This document shows positions 9,189-19,022 of a DNA stretch of 64,000 bases, piece by piece. The notes beneath the pieces were generated by a model, which saw nothing but the letters and a program-made list of their open reading frames with translations, ran no database searches and was not told where the DNA came from. Source of the DNA: Cupriavidus numazuensis (GTDB taxonomy: Bacteria > Pseudomonadota > Gammaproteobacteria > Burkholderiales > Burkholderiaceae); assembly GCF_905397435.1 (NCBI RefSeq), contig NZ_CAJPVI010000016.1:89395-153394 (forward strand), written 5' to 3'. The position numbers and the translations under genes are program-made. Within the stretch, counting starts at the first letter, position 1; every line of letters starts with the position of its first letter.

Positions 9189-10763
9189 TCAGCCTGCGCG
9201 CCGCACGCGCCAGGCCATGACAGCCAGCACGGCCACGAACCAGGCCAGCACCGGCACATTTCCCCAGCGAATATAGGGCGTCAGCCCCTGCATGCCCTGC
9301 ACCGATGCCGTCAGCGTATCAACGGTGAACGTCGGCAGGCGCGCTTGCACCGTGCCGTCCGGCGCTACGACCGCCGTCATGCCGGTATTGGTCGCGCGCA
9401 GCATCGGGCGGCGCATTTCCAGCGCACGCATGCGCGAAATCTGCAGATGCTGGTCCAGGGCAATGGTGTCGCCGAACCACGCCAGGTTGGTCAGGTTGGC
9501 CATCATGTTTGCCGGCTCGGCCTGGTGCCGCAGGGTCTGGGCGATATCCTCGCCGAACAGATCCTCGTAGCAGATATTCGGCGCCACGCGGATGCCGCGC
9601 ACGGGCATCGGCGGCTGGTCCAGCCCGCCGCGCCGGAAGTCGCCGAGCGGCATCTTCATCATGTCGACGAACCAGTGGAAGCCCATCGGGATGAACTCGC
9701 CGAACGGCACCAGATGATGCTTGTTGTAGCGGTAGAGTTGGCGCGCTTGCGGACCGATCCCAAACACGCTGTTGGTGAAATCGACCGCAGAATCGGCGCC
9801 CGCCGCACCGAACAGCACGGTGGTGCCCGATTTCTCCATGAAGTCGCGCATGACGATCGCGACCTCGACCGGCAGGTCCTGCAGGATGACCGGGAAAGCG
9901 GTTTCCGGCGTCACGATAAGATCGGCCGGCGTTGCCGTGATCATGTCGCGGTAGAGTTCGATCGAACGCTGCACACCGGCCTGCTCGAACTTGATGTCCT
10001 GCGGCACATTGCCTTGCAGCAGCCTGACTGTGATCGGCTTGCCGGCGGGTGTAGTCCAGGCCAGCGGTGCCAGGGCAGCCCCCGCTGCAGGCACGGCCAC
10101 GGCGAGCATGGCGGCAACGATCCCGCGGCCGTGGGTACGCTGCGCAAACGCGCGCACCGCCAGCACCAGCAGTGCCGCCACCGTCGCCGCCAGCGTGCCG
10201 ATGCCGTACACGCCGAAGAGCGGCGCAAAGCCGGCCAGCGGACCGTCGACATGCGCATAGCCGCCCGATAGCCAGGGGAATCCCGTGAAGACAACGCCGC
10301 GCAGCCATTCCGACAATCCCCAGGCCGCGCCGAAGGCAAGCGGGGACCAGATCGACAGGCGCGGCAGCCGCGTGGCAACGCGATGCCACGCGGCACCGGC
10401 CAGCGCGGGGTAGAGCGACAGGAACGCACTGAACAGCACTACGGCAAGCGCGGCCATCCAGGCCGGCATCTCGCCGTAGACGTGCATGCTGATGTAGAGC
10501 CACCAGATACCGGACAGGAACCAGCCCAGGCCGAACGCATAACCCGTGGCGGCGGCTACCCGCGCGCGCGGCGCGTCGGCGACCAGCGCGGCCAGGCCGG
10601 CCAGCGACAGAATCTGCAGCCACCACCAGTCATGCGGGGCAAAGGCTTGCGTATGGGCGATGCCGAGCATGCCGGCCAGCAGCAGGCGCGCCATGGTCGC
10701 GCCGGAGACGCGAGCGCGTTCTGCGCCGGGGGCGCTGGCCAGGACTGGAGCCTGGCGCTTCAT
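9189..10763 (-). CDS. lnt: Apolipoprotein N-acyltransferase
   Basis: 524 residues. An inner-membrane enzyme that N-acylates the lipid-modified cysteine of lipoproteins. About seven hydrophobic helices fill the first 220 residues, then a periplasmic nitrilase-like domain carries the Glu-Lys-Cys triad: Glu in VTPETAFPV, Lys in RYNKHHLVPFGEF and Cys in APNICYEDLF. A last transmembrane helix is at the C-terminus (VPVLAWFVAVLAVMAW). Its ATG overlaps the corC stop by four bases, a pairing conserved in many proteobacteria. Confidence 0.96.
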   Translation of the reverse strand: MKRQAPVLASAPGAERARVSGATMARLLLAGMLGIAHTQAFAPHDWWWLQILSLAGLAALVADAPRARVAAATGYAFGLGWFLSGIWWLYISMHVYGEMPAWMAALAVVLFSAFLSLYPALAGAAWHRVATRLPRLSIWSPLAFGAAWGLSEWLRGVVFTGFPWLSGGYAHVDGPLAGFAPLFGVYGIGTLAATVAALLVLAVRAFAQRTHGRGIVAAMLAVAVPAAGAALAPLAWTTPAGKPITVRLLQGNVPQDIKFEQAGVQRSIELYRDMITATPADLIVTPETAFPVILQDLPVEVAIVMRDFMEKSGTTVLFGAAGADSAVDFTNSVFGIGPQARQLYRYNKHHLVPFGEFIPMGFHWFVDMMKMPLGDFRRGGLDQPPMPVRGIRVAPNICYEDLFGEDIAQTLRHQAEPANMMANLTNLAWFGDTIALDQHLQISRMRALEMRRPMLRATNTGMTAVVAPDGTVQARLPTFTVDTLTASVQGMQGLTPYIRWGNVPVLAWFVAVLAVMAWRVRRAG

Positions 10764-11641
10764 GCGTCGGTCAGGTGGTTCGTGGACGACTCGCGGTGCA
10801 CGAGCAGCAGGTGCACCTGGCGCGCATCGGCGCGCAGCACTTCGAAGCTGACGGGCGGAAGCGTGATGATCTCGCCGCGATGCGGCACGTGGCCTAGATG
10901 GTTGGTCAGCAACCCGCCCACGGTGTCGACGTCGTGGTCCGAGAACGCCGTGCCAAAGGCCTCATTGAACTGCGAGATCTCGGTCAGGCCATGCACGCGC
11001 CAGCCGCCGTCGGGCAGCGGCAGGATGTTGTCCTGGTCTTCGTCGAGGTCGAACTCGTCCTCGATGTCGCCGACGATCTGTTCGAGCACGTCTTCGATCG
11101 TGACCAGTCCGGCCACGCCGCCGTACTCATCGACGACGATGGCAATGTGGTTGCGGTTGTTGCGGAACTCGCGCAGCAGGATGTTCAGGCGCTTCGATTC
11201 CGGGATGAACACGGCGGGGCGCAGCGTTTCGCGCAGGTCGAACTGCTCGTCCGTGTAGTAGCGCAGCAGGTCCTTGGCCAGCAGGATGCCGATGATGTTG
11301 TCGCGGCTGCCTTCGTACACCGGAAAGCGCGAGTGCGCCGTCAGCTGCATGAAGGGGATGAAGGCCTGCGGCGCGTCCGCGATGTTGACCATATCCATCT
11401 GTGCGCGCGGGATCATGATGTCGCGCGCGGTCAGTTCGGAGACCTGGAATACGCCTTCGATCATGGAGAGCGAATCGGCGTCGATCAGGTTGCGCTCGTG
11501 CGCATCCTGCAGCACGGCAAGCAGCTCCGCGCGGGATTCGGGCTCAGGGGAAATCAGGTCGGTGAGGCGTTCGAGAAGCGATCTTGGGCGATCGGACTGC
11601 TTGAAATGGGCAGGCTTCGAACTGGGATAGGGGTCGTTCAT
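10760..11641 (-). CDS. corC: HlyC/CorC-family CBS-domain protein
   Basis: 293 residues, cytosolic, linked in the family to magnesium/cobalt efflux. Two CBS motifs occupy residues about 65-190 (TARDIMIPRAQMDMV... and VVDEYGGVAGLVTIEDVLEQIVGDIEDE, a family hallmark), followed by a CorC_HlyC transporter-associated domain. It lacks the N-terminal DUF21 membrane domain of larger relatives, as expected for the short CorC type. It is coupled to lnt downstream and preceded by ybeY after a 129-base gap. Confidence 0.92.
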   Translation of the reverse strand: MNDPYPSSKPAHFKQSDRPRSLLERLTDLISPEPESRAELLAVLQDAHERNLIDADSLSMIEGVFQVSELTARDIMIPRAQMDMVNIADAPQAFIPFMQLTAHSRFPVYEGSRDNIIGILLAKDLLRYYTDEQFDLRETLRPAVFIPESKRLNILLREFRNNRNHIAIVVDEYGGVAGLVTIEDVLEQIVGDIEDEFDLDEDQDNILPLPDGGWRVHGLTEISQFNEAFGTAFSDHDVDTVGGLLTNHLGHVPHRGEIITLPPVSFEVLRADARQVHLLLVHRESSTNHLTDA

Positions 11642-11704
11642 TTCGCGGCAAGCGCGTGGTGGAGATCGTCTGAAGGATACACTAAAAGACCGATTACTCT
11701 CGTG

Positions 11705-11733
11705 ACACAGCCGGCCGCTGGGGCCGGCTGTGT
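11705..11733. repeat. Perfect 12-bp inverted repeat between ybeY and corC
   Basis: ACACAGCCGGCC (11705-11716) and GGCCGGCTGTGT (11722-11733) form a perfect GC-rich stem with a 5-nt loop in the 129-base gap between two minus-strand genes. No T tract follows on either strand, so it is not a canonical terminator. It could attenuate transcription from ybeY into corC or protect an mRNA 3' end. Confidence 0.7.
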
Positions 11734-11770
11734 GCGGGTTGACTCACTTCAGCAGTGGTCGAACCGGTTT

Positions 11771-12526
11771 TCAGTGCGCGACCGGTGTATGGTCGTCGCG
11801 GTACGGATCGTCAAAGCCAAGGGCCTGCAGCGTCTCGGTCTCGATCGCTTCCATTTCTTCGGCCTCGGTGTCGTCCTCGTGCTCGTAGCCCTGCGCATGC
11901 AGTACGCCGTGCACGATCAGGTGCGCATAGTGCGCTTCGAGCGGCTTGCGCTGTTCGCGGGCTTCGGTTTCGACCACCGGGCAGCACAGCACGATGTCGC
12001 CGGTCACCGGGTCGTCCTCGCTCTCCGCATAGGCAAAGGTCAGCACATTGGTCGCATAGTCCTTGCCGCGATAGCTGCGGTTCAGCGTGCGGCCTTCTTC
12101 CTCGTCGACGAAGCGCACGGTCAGGGCCGCGTCGGCATACAGCGCCGACGTCACCCACGCTTCGATCTGCTTGCGCGATGGCAGGCCTGCGCGCTTGCCG
12201 ATGCCGTCGCCTTGCTGCACGTCCAGTTCGAGCGCGGGCGGCGTGGCGGGCGTACCCGTCGTGGTGACCACCGGTGTCGCGGTAACGGCCACCGAGAGCG
12301 CATCATGGTTGTCGGGCCGTACCAGCAGGCCAGCTTGCTGGCGCGTGTCGGTGTGTTCGGCCAGCAGCGCCACCACGCCGTCGGCGGCCTGCGACAGGTC
12401 CAGCGTCAGGCTGCGCCCGTCGGGCAACTGCACGCGCACGGCGTGCGCGGCGCTCTTGCGCGCGCGGCCGTCGCCATCGAACAGGGTGAGGCTGACGGAG
12501 GAAGACTTCGATTTGCTGTTTTTCAA
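11771..12526 (-). CDS. ybeY: Endoribonuclease YbeY (16S rRNA maturation), long N-terminal form
   Basis: 251 residues. The C-terminal ~150 residues are YbeY, a zinc RNase for 16S rRNA 3'-end processing and ribosome quality control; the zinc site is [14 protein letters not shown]. The family is usually 150-180 residues. Here about 90 extra residues precede [10 protein letters not shown], including a [12 protein letters not shown]...[19 protein letters not shown] segment that looks folded, then a Thr/Pro linker. The start [10 protein letters not shown] is immediately adjacent to the phoH stop (no gap), which supports the long form. A later start would leave a gap of over 200 bases. Confidence 0.9.
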   Translation of the reverse strand: MKNSKSKSSSVSLTLFDGDGRARKSAAHAVRVQLPDGRSLTLDLSQAADGVVALLAEHTDTRQQAGLLVRPDNHDALSVAVTATPVVTTTGTPATPPALELDVQQGDGIGKRAGLPSRKQIEAWVTSALYADAALTVRFVDEEEGRTLNRSYRGKDYATNVLTFAYAESEDDPVTGDIVLCCPVVETEAREQRKPLEAHYAHLIVHGVLHAQGYEHEDDTEAEEMEAIETETLQALGFDDPYRDDHTPVAH

Positions 12527-13552
12527 TTACGCGTCCTTGTGCTGGGCGTGGTATTCGTCGTAGGCATCAACAATGCGGGCCACCAGCGGGTGGCGCACGA
12601 CGTCGATGCTGGAAAAGCGTGTGAACGCGACGCCGCGCACATCGCGCAGCACGTGCTGCGCCTCGACCAGCCCGCTCTTCTGTCCGCGCGGCAGGTCGAT
12701 CTGCGTGGTGTCGCCGGTGATCACCGCCTTGGAGCCGAAGCCGATGCGCGTGAGGAACATCTTCATCTGCTCGGGCGTGGTGTTCTGCGCCTCGTCCAGG
12801 ATGATGAACGCATGGTTCAGCGTGCGTCCGCGCATGTACGCAAGCGGCGCGATCTCGATCATCTGGCGCTCGAACATCTTCTGCGTGCGGTCGAAGCCGA
12901 GCAGGTCATACAGCGCGTCATAGAGCGGACGCAGGTACGGGTCGACCTTCTGCGCGAGGTCGCCGGGCAGGAAGCCCAGGCGCTCGCCCGCTTCCACGGC
13001 CGGGCGCGTCAGCACGATGCGCTTGACGGAGTCGCGCTCGAGCGCGTCCACCGCGCAGGCGACGGCCAGATAGGTCTTGCCGGTACCCGCCGGGCCGACA
13101 CCGAGCGTCAGGTCGTGCGCCAGGATATGGCGCAGGTACTCGCGCTGCATGGCGGTGCGGCCCTGCAGGCCCGCGCGCCGCGTGTGCAGCACCGGGGACT
13201 CGTCCTCGAACTCGGGCGCGCCGCTCTCGTCATCGGCCTGCGGCAGGTAGCTGCCGTGCGCGGAGATCTGGCGCGTCTCGACCAGGCCAAGCTGCACGTC
13301 GTCGACCGTCAGCGCGGCGCGCGACTGGTTATAGAAACGCTCCAGCGCAATCGCGGCGTCCTGCGCGTTGGCGCCGCGGATCGTCATGCGGTGGCCGCGG
13401 CGCTGGATGGTCACATCGAGCGCCTGCTCGATCTGGCGCAGGTTTTCGTCGAGCGGGCCGCACAGGTTCTGCAGCCTGGCGTTGTCGTCGCGCGGGGCAA
13501 CGAATTCGGCGGTAGCAATCTTCATCTTGGCGCGTGGGGTGCCTTCGCTCAT
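12527..13552 (-). CDS. phoH: PhoH-family P-loop ATPase
   Basis: 341 residues. Walker A GPAGTGKT and Walker [10 protein letters not shown] are present in the PhoH ATPase domain, preceded by a region with an RNA-binding KH-like N-terminus ([18 protein letters not shown]). PhoH proteins next to ybeY are thought to act in RNA metabolism with it. It lies between miaB (4-nt ATGA overlap upstream) and ybeY (directly abutting downstream), a conserved operon order. Confidence 0.94.
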   Translation of the reverse strand: MSEGTPRAKMKIATAEFVAPRDDNARLQNLCGPLDENLRQIEQALDVTIQRRGHRMTIRGANAQDAAIALERFYNQSRAALTVDDVQLGLVETRQISAHGSYLPQADDESGAPEFEDESPVLHTRRAGLQGRTAMQREYLRHILAHDLTLGVGPAGTGKTYLAVACAVDALERDSVKRIVLTRPAVEAGERLGFLPGDLAQKVDPYLRPLYDALYDLLGFDRTQKMFERQMIEIAPLAYMRGRTLNHAFIILDEAQNTTPEQMKMFLTRIGFGSKAVITGDTTQIDLPRGQKSGLVEAQHVLRDVRGVAFTRFSSIDVVRHPLVARIVDAYDEYHAQHKDA

Positions 13553-14901
13553 TGCCGCACCACGATCTCGCCGCGCAGCGAGTGCGGGAACGCCTGCGTG
13601 ATCGACACATCGACCATCTGGCCGATCATGCGGTCGCGCTGGGACTGCGGTACGCCGGGCAGCGCGAAGTTGACCACGCGGTTGTTCTCGGTGCGGCCGT
13701 GCAGTTCGGTCGGGTCCTTGCGCGCCGGGCCTTCGACGAGGATGCGCTGCACCGAGCCGACCATATTGCGGCTGATGCGCTGCACGTTTTCCTCGATGGT
13801 GGCCTGCAGATGCTGCAGCCGGCGCAGCTTCACCTCGTGCGGCGTGTCGTCGTGCAGGTTGGCTGCCGGTGTGCCCGGTCGCGGGCTGAAGATGAACGAG
13901 AACGAGGTGTCGTAGCCGACTTCCTCGATCAGCCCCATCAGCTTGTCGAAGTCCGCATCGGTCTCGCCGGGGAAGCCGACGATGAAGTCCGACGACATCG
14001 ACATGTCGGGACGCAGCGTGCGCAGCCGGCGGATGATGCTCTTGTATTCGAGTACGCTGTAGCCGCGCTTCATCGCCATCAGCACACGATCGGACGCGTG
14101 CTGCACCGGCAGGTGCAGGTGGTTGACGAGCTTGTCGCAGCGGCCATACAGCTCGACCAGTCGGCTCGTGAATTCCTTCGGGTGGCTCGTGGTGTAGCGG
14201 ATACGTTCGATGCCGGGGATCTCGGCCACGTACTCGATCAGCAGCGCGAAGTCGGCGATCTCGGTGGTGTCGCCCATCTTGCCGCGGTACGCGTTAACGT
14301 TCTGGCCGAGCAGCGTGACTTCGCGCACGCCCTGGTCGGCAAGACCGGCCACTTCGGCCAGGACGTCTTCGAACGGACGCGAGACTTCTTCGCCGCGCGT
14401 ATAGGGCACCACGCAATAGCTGCAGTACTTCGAGCAGCCTTCCATGATCGACACAAAAGCGCTCGGGCCGTCCACGCGTGCGGGCGGCAGGTGGTCGAAC
14501 TTCTCGATCTCGGGGAAGGAGATATCGACCTGCGACTGGCCGGTGCGCTGGCGGCGCGCGATCAGGTCGGGCAGGCGGTGCAGCGTCTGCGGCCCGAACA
14601 CGACGTCGACATACGGTGCGCGCGAAACGATGCTCGCGCCTTCCTGGCTGGCCACGCAGCCGCCCACGCCGATCACGAGATCGGGCTTGACGGCCTTGAG
14701 CGCCTTCATGCGGCCCAGTTCCGAGAACACCTTCTCCTGCGCCTTTTCGCGCACGGAGCAGGTGTTGAACAGGATCACGTCGGCGTCTTCGACGTTGTCG
14801 GTGGGTTCCAGCCCCTGGCTGGCGTTCAGGACGTCGACCATCTTGTCCGAGTCATACTCGTTCATCTGACAGCCGTACGTCTTCACAAATACTTTCTTCA
14901 T
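13549..14901 (-). CDS. miaB: tRNA-2-methylthio-N6-dimethylallyladenosine synthase
   Basis: 450 residues. A radical-SAM methylthiotransferase that adds 2-methylthio to i6A37 of tRNA. The N-terminal UPF0004 domain opens [16 protein letters not shown]. The radical SAM cluster motif CSKYCSYC follows near residue 153, and a C-terminal TRAM domain ([23 protein letters not shown]) ends the protein. It heads the miaB-phoH-ybeY-corC-lnt run. The call is unambiguous. Confidence 0.97.
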   Translation of the reverse strand: MKKVFVKTYGCQMNEYDSDKMVDVLNASQGLEPTDNVEDADVILFNTCSVREKAQEKVFSELGRMKALKAVKPDLVIGVGGCVASQEGASIVSRAPYVDVVFGPQTLHRLPDLIARRQRTGQSQVDISFPEIEKFDHLPPARVDGPSAFVSIMEGCSKYCSYCVVPYTRGEEVSRPFEDVLAEVAGLADQGVREVTLLGQNVNAYRGKMGDTTEIADFALLIEYVAEIPGIERIRYTTSHPKEFTSRLVELYGRCDKLVNHLHLPVQHASDRVLMAMKRGYSVLEYKSIIRRLRTLRPDMSMSSDFIVGFPGETDADFDKLMGLIEEVGYDTSFSFIFSPRPGTPAANLHDDTPHEVKLRRLQHLQATIEENVQRISRNMVGSVQRILVEGPARKDPTELHGRTENNRVVNFALPGVPQSQRDRMIGQMVDVSITQAFPHSLRGEIVVRQ

Positions 14902-14985
14902 GGTGCCGGTCTCAGTGGTTCACCTGGGGGCATCAGGGTGTTGCAACAACACGGATGGCACATGCGCCTCCGTACTTCCTGGGGA

Positions 14986-15372
14986 TCAGGACTTGGCCTT
15001 CAGCGCCTTCTGTTCCTGCTCGCTGAGCACCCATGCGGTCAGCAACTGGCCGTACAGGTCGAGCTTGTACTGCACCGGCAGCTTCTGGCCAGCGATGGCG
15101 GCCATGTTCTGCAACTGGTTGTCGGTGCCGAACACGCGCAGGCCCGGCGCCACGCCGATGGTCTTGCCGTCGAGCGTGACCGTCTGCGGCGATCCGGCGG
15201 ACGGTGCGGCGATAACCAGCTTCGCTTGCGGTGCATCGACCGGGATCACGCGTACCGGCTGTGCCATGGCGCCGGTGGCTCCAAGCCACAGCGCCGCGCC
15301 GAGCGACAGGGTCAGCAGCGGCTTGATGAATCGCGATGAAGCACTCTGACGCGGGGAACGGCCGGCGGGCAT
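14986..15372 (-). CDS. Small exported hypothetical protein
   Basis: 128 residues from the ATG at 15372; a longer in-frame opening exists but contains no signal sequence at its N-terminus. A positively charged N-terminus, a hydrophobic core (PLLTLSLGAALWLGATGAMAQ) and an Ala-x-Ala cleavage site indicate export to the periplasm. The mature part is about 90 residues with alternating polar/hydrophobic strands and a C-terminal helix (LLTAWVLSEQEQKALKAK). No family recognised. It lies 84 bases upstream of miaB on the same strand. Confidence 0.75.
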   Translation of the reverse strand: MPAGRSPRQSASSRFIKPLLTLSLGAALWLGATGAMAQPVRVIPVDAPQAKLVIAAPSAGSPQTVTLDGKTIGVAPGLRVFGTDNQLQNMAAIAGQKLPVQYKLDLYGQLLTAWVLSEQEQKALKAKS

Positions 15373-15487
15373 ATGGGCTCCGGAAAAGGCGCAGCTCAGG
15401 TTGGGAAGGGGGCTGAGGGTAACCGCGTATTTTACCCGTTCGATGGCACCGTGTCCGGCATCGCGCAGGACACGGGCAAGGCGTCGT

Positions 15488-17179
15488 CTAGAACAGACAG
15501 GATGCTTCCTGCAGCACACGCTGCTTGGAAACCGTGCCCATCAGTTCGCGGCTGGCGCTATCGCGCACCAGCGGGATGCGGTTGATGCCATGGGCGGCGA
15601 AGACCTCCAGGGCGTCGCGCAGCCGCGACTCAGGCGTCAGCGCCGGGAAGTCGCGTTCGGCCAGCGCTAGCACGCCGGCGGCCGAATCTTCGCGCTGCGC
15701 GCGTTGCAGCGCGTGGATCGACAGCGCCCCGAGCAGGCGCCCGTCGGGCTCGACCAGGTACAGGTAGCGTGTGCCGGTCTCCGCAAACTTGTCGGCGGCT
15801 GCGGCGAGTGAGGCATCCGGCGCGAGCGTGGTATCGGTCGGGTCGCACAGGCCGGCCAGCGTCATTGCCCGCGCATGTTCTTCTGCGGCCGACGCTTGCG
15901 CGCGGTCGGCGATCACGCTGTAGAGCGAGAGCGTCTGGCAGCGCGACGCCGTGTAATACGCCGCCACCGCGCCGATCATGGTGGGCAACAGCAGAGCCGG
16001 CGCGAGCGTCATTTCGAACACCATCAGCACCGACATCAGCGGCGCCTGGCTGGTTGCTGCCAGAAACGCGCTCATGCCGACCAGCGGCAGGACCGGCGAG
16101 GCCGGCGCGCCGGGCACGAACGCCTGCATGGCGAGCGCCAGCAACTGGCCCAGCGCGGCGCCGACGAACAGCGAAGGCGTGAACACGCCACCGACCGCGC
16201 CCGAGCCCATGCTGATGACCGTCGCCGCGAGCTTGGCCAGCAGTACCAGGCCGACCGACACCGTCAGCGGCTGTTCCTGCAGGATGGTCTGGATCGTAGA
16301 GAAGCCGTTGCCGACCACTTCGGGCACGGCCATGGCCAGCGCGCCGACCAGTGCACCGCCCAGCGCGAGCCGAGCCACGGGGCCGCCAGGAACCTGAGCA
16401 AAGCGACCGCGCGCGATGCCGGCGGCGCGCAGGAACACCGCCCCAACGATGCCGGCGGCCACGCCCAGCCCCGCCGCGGCCAGCATCAATTGCGGGCGCA
16501 CGTCGGCTGCGATGTGGAGTCCGGGATACAGCGGCTGCAGGCCGCCATGCCACTGGCTGACCATTGCACCCGCTACCGAGGCCAGGAACAACGGCATCAG
16601 GCGCTGCACGGCCAGTGCACCGAACACCACTTCGGCGACAAATACGGCCGCCGACAGCGGGGTGTGGTAGACGGTGGCGAGACCGGCGGCAGCGCCGCAC
16701 GCGGTCAGCATGCGCCGCATATTCGAGGCGCCATGGGGCTGTCCGATGCGCGTAGTGGGAAACAGCGCGCCGCACAATGCTGCCAGCTGGATCATCGCCC
16801 CTTCCTTGCCGACCGAAGCCCCGCTGACGATGGAGCAAAACGACGACAGCGACCGCAGCAGCGTGACACGCACGGGCAGGCGGCCCGTGCCGTTGGCTAC
16901 GGCCTCCATGTAATCGGTCGCGCCGCCACTGCCAGCCAGCCGGTTGGCGGCTTGTAGCAGCAGCCCGGCCACCGCGCCTCCGACCGCCGGCACCACGATG
17001 CGCCACACCAGTGCCAGCGCGGCAAAGATCGCGACGATATCCGCGTGGCTGGAAAAGATGACGATGCCGGCCCCCTCCAGGGCTTCCTTGAAGAGGGTGG
17101 TCGCAATCGCGGCAAGAATGCCGACCGGGATCGCCGCAAACAGCGTGACTTCCTGGTCTTCGAGAAATCGGAACCGCAT
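15488..17179 (-). CDS. ClC-family chloride channel/antiporter with C-terminal CBS pair
   Basis: 563 residues. The ClC core occupies about residues 1-415, with the selectivity/gating motif GKEGAMIQL (the position of GREGP in ClcA, retaining the gating Glu) and [20 protein letters not shown]. Two CBS domains follow ([35 protein letters not shown] and [34 protein letters not shown]), giving cytosolic regulation. It is ClcB-like in architecture. It is divergently arranged with rhlE across a 297-base gap. Whether it is a channel or a proton-coupled exchanger cannot be settled here. Confidence 0.9.
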   Translation of the reverse strand: MRFRFLEDQEVTLFAAIPVGILAAIATTLFKEALEGAGIVIFSSHADIVAIFAALALVWRIVVPAVGGAVAGLLLQAANRLAGSGGATDYMEAVANGTGRLPVRVTLLRSLSSFCSIVSGASVGKEGAMIQLAALCGALFPTTRIGQPHGASNMRRMLTACGAAAGLATVYHTPLSAAVFVAEVVFGALAVQRLMPLFLASVAGAMVSQWHGGLQPLYPGLHIAADVRPQLMLAAAGLGVAAGIVGAVFLRAAGIARGRFAQVPGGPVARLALGGALVGALAMAVPEVVGNGFSTIQTILQEQPLTVSVGLVLLAKLAATVISMGSGAVGGVFTPSLFVGAALGQLLALAMQAFVPGAPASPVLPLVGMSAFLAATSQAPLMSVLMVFEMTLAPALLLPTMIGAVAAYYTASRCQTLSLYSVIADRAQASAAEEHARAMTLAGLCDPTDTTLAPDASLAAAADKFAETGTRYLYLVEPDGRLLGALSIHALQRAQREDSAAGVLALAERDFPALTPESRLRDALEVFAAHGINRIPLVRDSASRELMGTVSKQRVLQEASCLF

Positions 17180-17476
17180 GGGTGCTGGCGCCGGCCGCGC
17201 GGTGGCGCGCGGCTTTCAGCGTTCGGGGGCAGATGGTGGCCGCATGATAGCGCAGCGCCACACCCACGCAATGTTGCGTGTGTAGCAGCCGGCATGCATC
17301 ACCATGTGATCAATAGGTTTGCGCTTGGCTGTTACACTACCGACCTTTGTTTCGTCAGCGGACGCCTCGCGCCGCTATGCCGGTCCCCCGACTGGTTTTG
17401 TGTCAGATTACCCAGGCTGCCTGCAGGCTGGCGCGCCCAGCGCCCAGCGCGCAACGGACGGCCGAAGCATTCATTC
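17180..17476. other. Divergent promoter region between the ClC gene and rhlE
   Basis: 297 bases upstream of both the ClC gene (minus) and rhlE (plus). It must hold both promoters, but I cannot pick convincing -35/-10 pairs. The frame of rhlE is open upstream through this region, without homology to RhlE. No RNA gene or repeat is seen. Confidence 0.5.
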
Positions 17477-19003
17477 ATGTCTTTCTCCGAACTCGGCTTG
17501 TCCGACAAGCTTGTGCGGGCCGTGGCCGAACAGGGCTACACCACCCCCACCCCCATTCAGGCCCAGGCAATTCCCGCCATCCTCAAAGGCGGCGACCTGC
17601 TTGCCGGCGCGCAGACCGGTACCGGCAAGACGGCAGGCTTCACGCTGCCGATGCTGCAGCTGCTGTCCGAATCGGCGCCGCAGCGCCAGGGCAAGCCGGC
17701 GGTGCGCGCACTGGTGCTGACGCCGACGCGTGAACTGGCCGCGCAGGTGGAAGAGAGCGTGCGCAACTACGGCAAGTACCTGCGGTTGCGCTCCATGGTC
17801 ATGTTCGGCGGCGTGGGCATCAACCCGCAGATCGAACAGCTGCGCCGTGGCGTGGAAATCGTCGTGGCAACGCCGGGCCGCCTGCTGGATCACGTGTCCC
17901 AGCGCACGATCGACCTTGCGAGCGTGGAACTGCTGGTGCTCGATGAAGCCGACCGCATGCTCGACATGGGCTTCATCCACGACATCCGCAAGATTCTCAA
18001 CGTCCTGCCGCCGAAGCGCCAGAACCTGCTGTTCTCGGCAACGTTCTCGGACGATATCCGCGCGCTGGCGGACCGCCTGCTGAACAACCCGGCATCGATC
18101 GAGGTCGCGCGCCGCAACACCACGGCCGAAACCGTGGCGCAGCGCGTCTACCCGGTCGACCGCGAGCGCAAGCGCGAACTGCTGGCGCATCTGGTGCGCG
18201 AGCATGACTGGCACCAGGTGCTGGTCTTCACGCGGACCAAGCACGGCGCCAACCGGCTCGCCGAGCAGTTGACCAAGGACGGCCTGTCCGCACTGGCGAT
18301 CCACGGCAACAAGAGCCAGTCGGCGCGCACGCGCGCGCTGTCCGAGTTCAAGGCCGGCACGCTGCGGCTGCTGGTCGCCACCGATATCGCCGCGCGCGGC
18401 ATCGACATCGACCAGTTGCCTCACGTGGTCAACTTCGACCTGCCCAACGTGCCGGAAGACTACGTGCACCGCATCGGCCGTACCGGCCGCGCCGGCGCAG
18501 AGGGCGAGGCGATCTCGCTGGTCTGCGTGGACGAGCATGGCCTGCTGCGCGACATCGAACGGCTGATCAAGCGCAAGCTCGAGCAGACGGTGCTGACCGG
18601 CTTCGAGGTGGACCCGACCATCGCCGCGGAGCCGATCCAGAAGGGTCGCCAGCAGCGAGGCGGGCAAGGTGGTGGACAAGGCAGTGGCGGTGGCCGCGGC
18701 CGTGCCCAGGCAAAGCCCGCTGCGCCCGCAGCGGCCAAGCCGTCGCAAGGTCAGGGTCAGCCGCGTCAGCGCCCGGCGCAGAACGCACCGCGTGGCGGCG
18801 CCACGCAAGCCGGGGGCGAAGCCGCCCGTGGCCAGGGTGGGGCAAATCGCAATGGCGGCCAGCCTCGCAACCCGCAACGCAGCGGCGGCGGCCAGGCGCG
18901 GCCTGCGCAGGACGCCGCTGGTGCACCGGCGCGCAACAACAACCGCCGCCCGGCACCGCAGGCCGCACTGCTTGGCGGCGCGCGGGCCAAGCCGGCACGC
19001 TGA
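17477..19003 (+). CDS. rhlE: DEAD-box ATP-dependent RNA helicase RhlE
   Basis: 508 residues. Q motif [12 protein letters not shown], Walker A AQTGTGKT (residues 45-52), [12 protein letters not shown] (156-159), SAT (187-189) and [10 protein letters not shown] are all present. The C-terminal ~120 residues are a low-complexity Gly/Gln/Arg/Ala-rich RNA-binding tail, typical of RhlE in beta-proteobacteria. Start chosen at [10 protein letters not shown] (17477), the conserved N-terminus, although the frame is open 144 codons further upstream. The role is RNA unwinding in ribosome assembly or mRNA turnover. Confidence 0.95.
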   Translation: MSFSELGLSDKLVRAVAEQGYTTPTPIQAQAIPAILKGGDLLAGAQTGTGKTAGFTLPMLQLLSESAPQRQGKPAVRALVLTPTRELAAQVEESVRNYGKYLRLRSMVMFGGVGINPQIEQLRRGVEIVVATPGRLLDHVSQRTIDLASVELLVLDEADRMLDMGFIHDIRKILNVLPPKRQNLLFSATFSDDIRALADRLLNNPASIEVARRNTTAETVAQRVYPVDRERKRELLAHLVREHDWHQVLVFTRTKHGANRLAEQLTKDGLSALAIHGNKSQSARTRALSEFKAGTLRLLVATDIAARGIDIDQLPHVVNFDLPNVPEDYVHRIGRTGRAGAEGEAISLVCVDEHGLLRDIERLIKRKLEQTVLTGFEVDPTIAAEPIQKGRQQRGGQGGGQGSGGGRGRAQAKPAAPAAAKPSQGQGQPRQRPAQNAPRGGATQAGGEAARGQGGANRNGGQPRNPQRSGGGQARPAQDAAGAPARNNNRRPAPQAALLGGARAKPAR

Positions 19004-19022
19004 TCCGACAGGCTAAGCAACC

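Noticed and set aside
8899..9276. 125-residue frame downstream of the LexA-like box
   Set aside because: It has a weakly placed ribosome-binding site, Arg-rich low-quality composition and runs into the 3' end of lnt. The shorter hydrophobic frame at 8969 has better signals.
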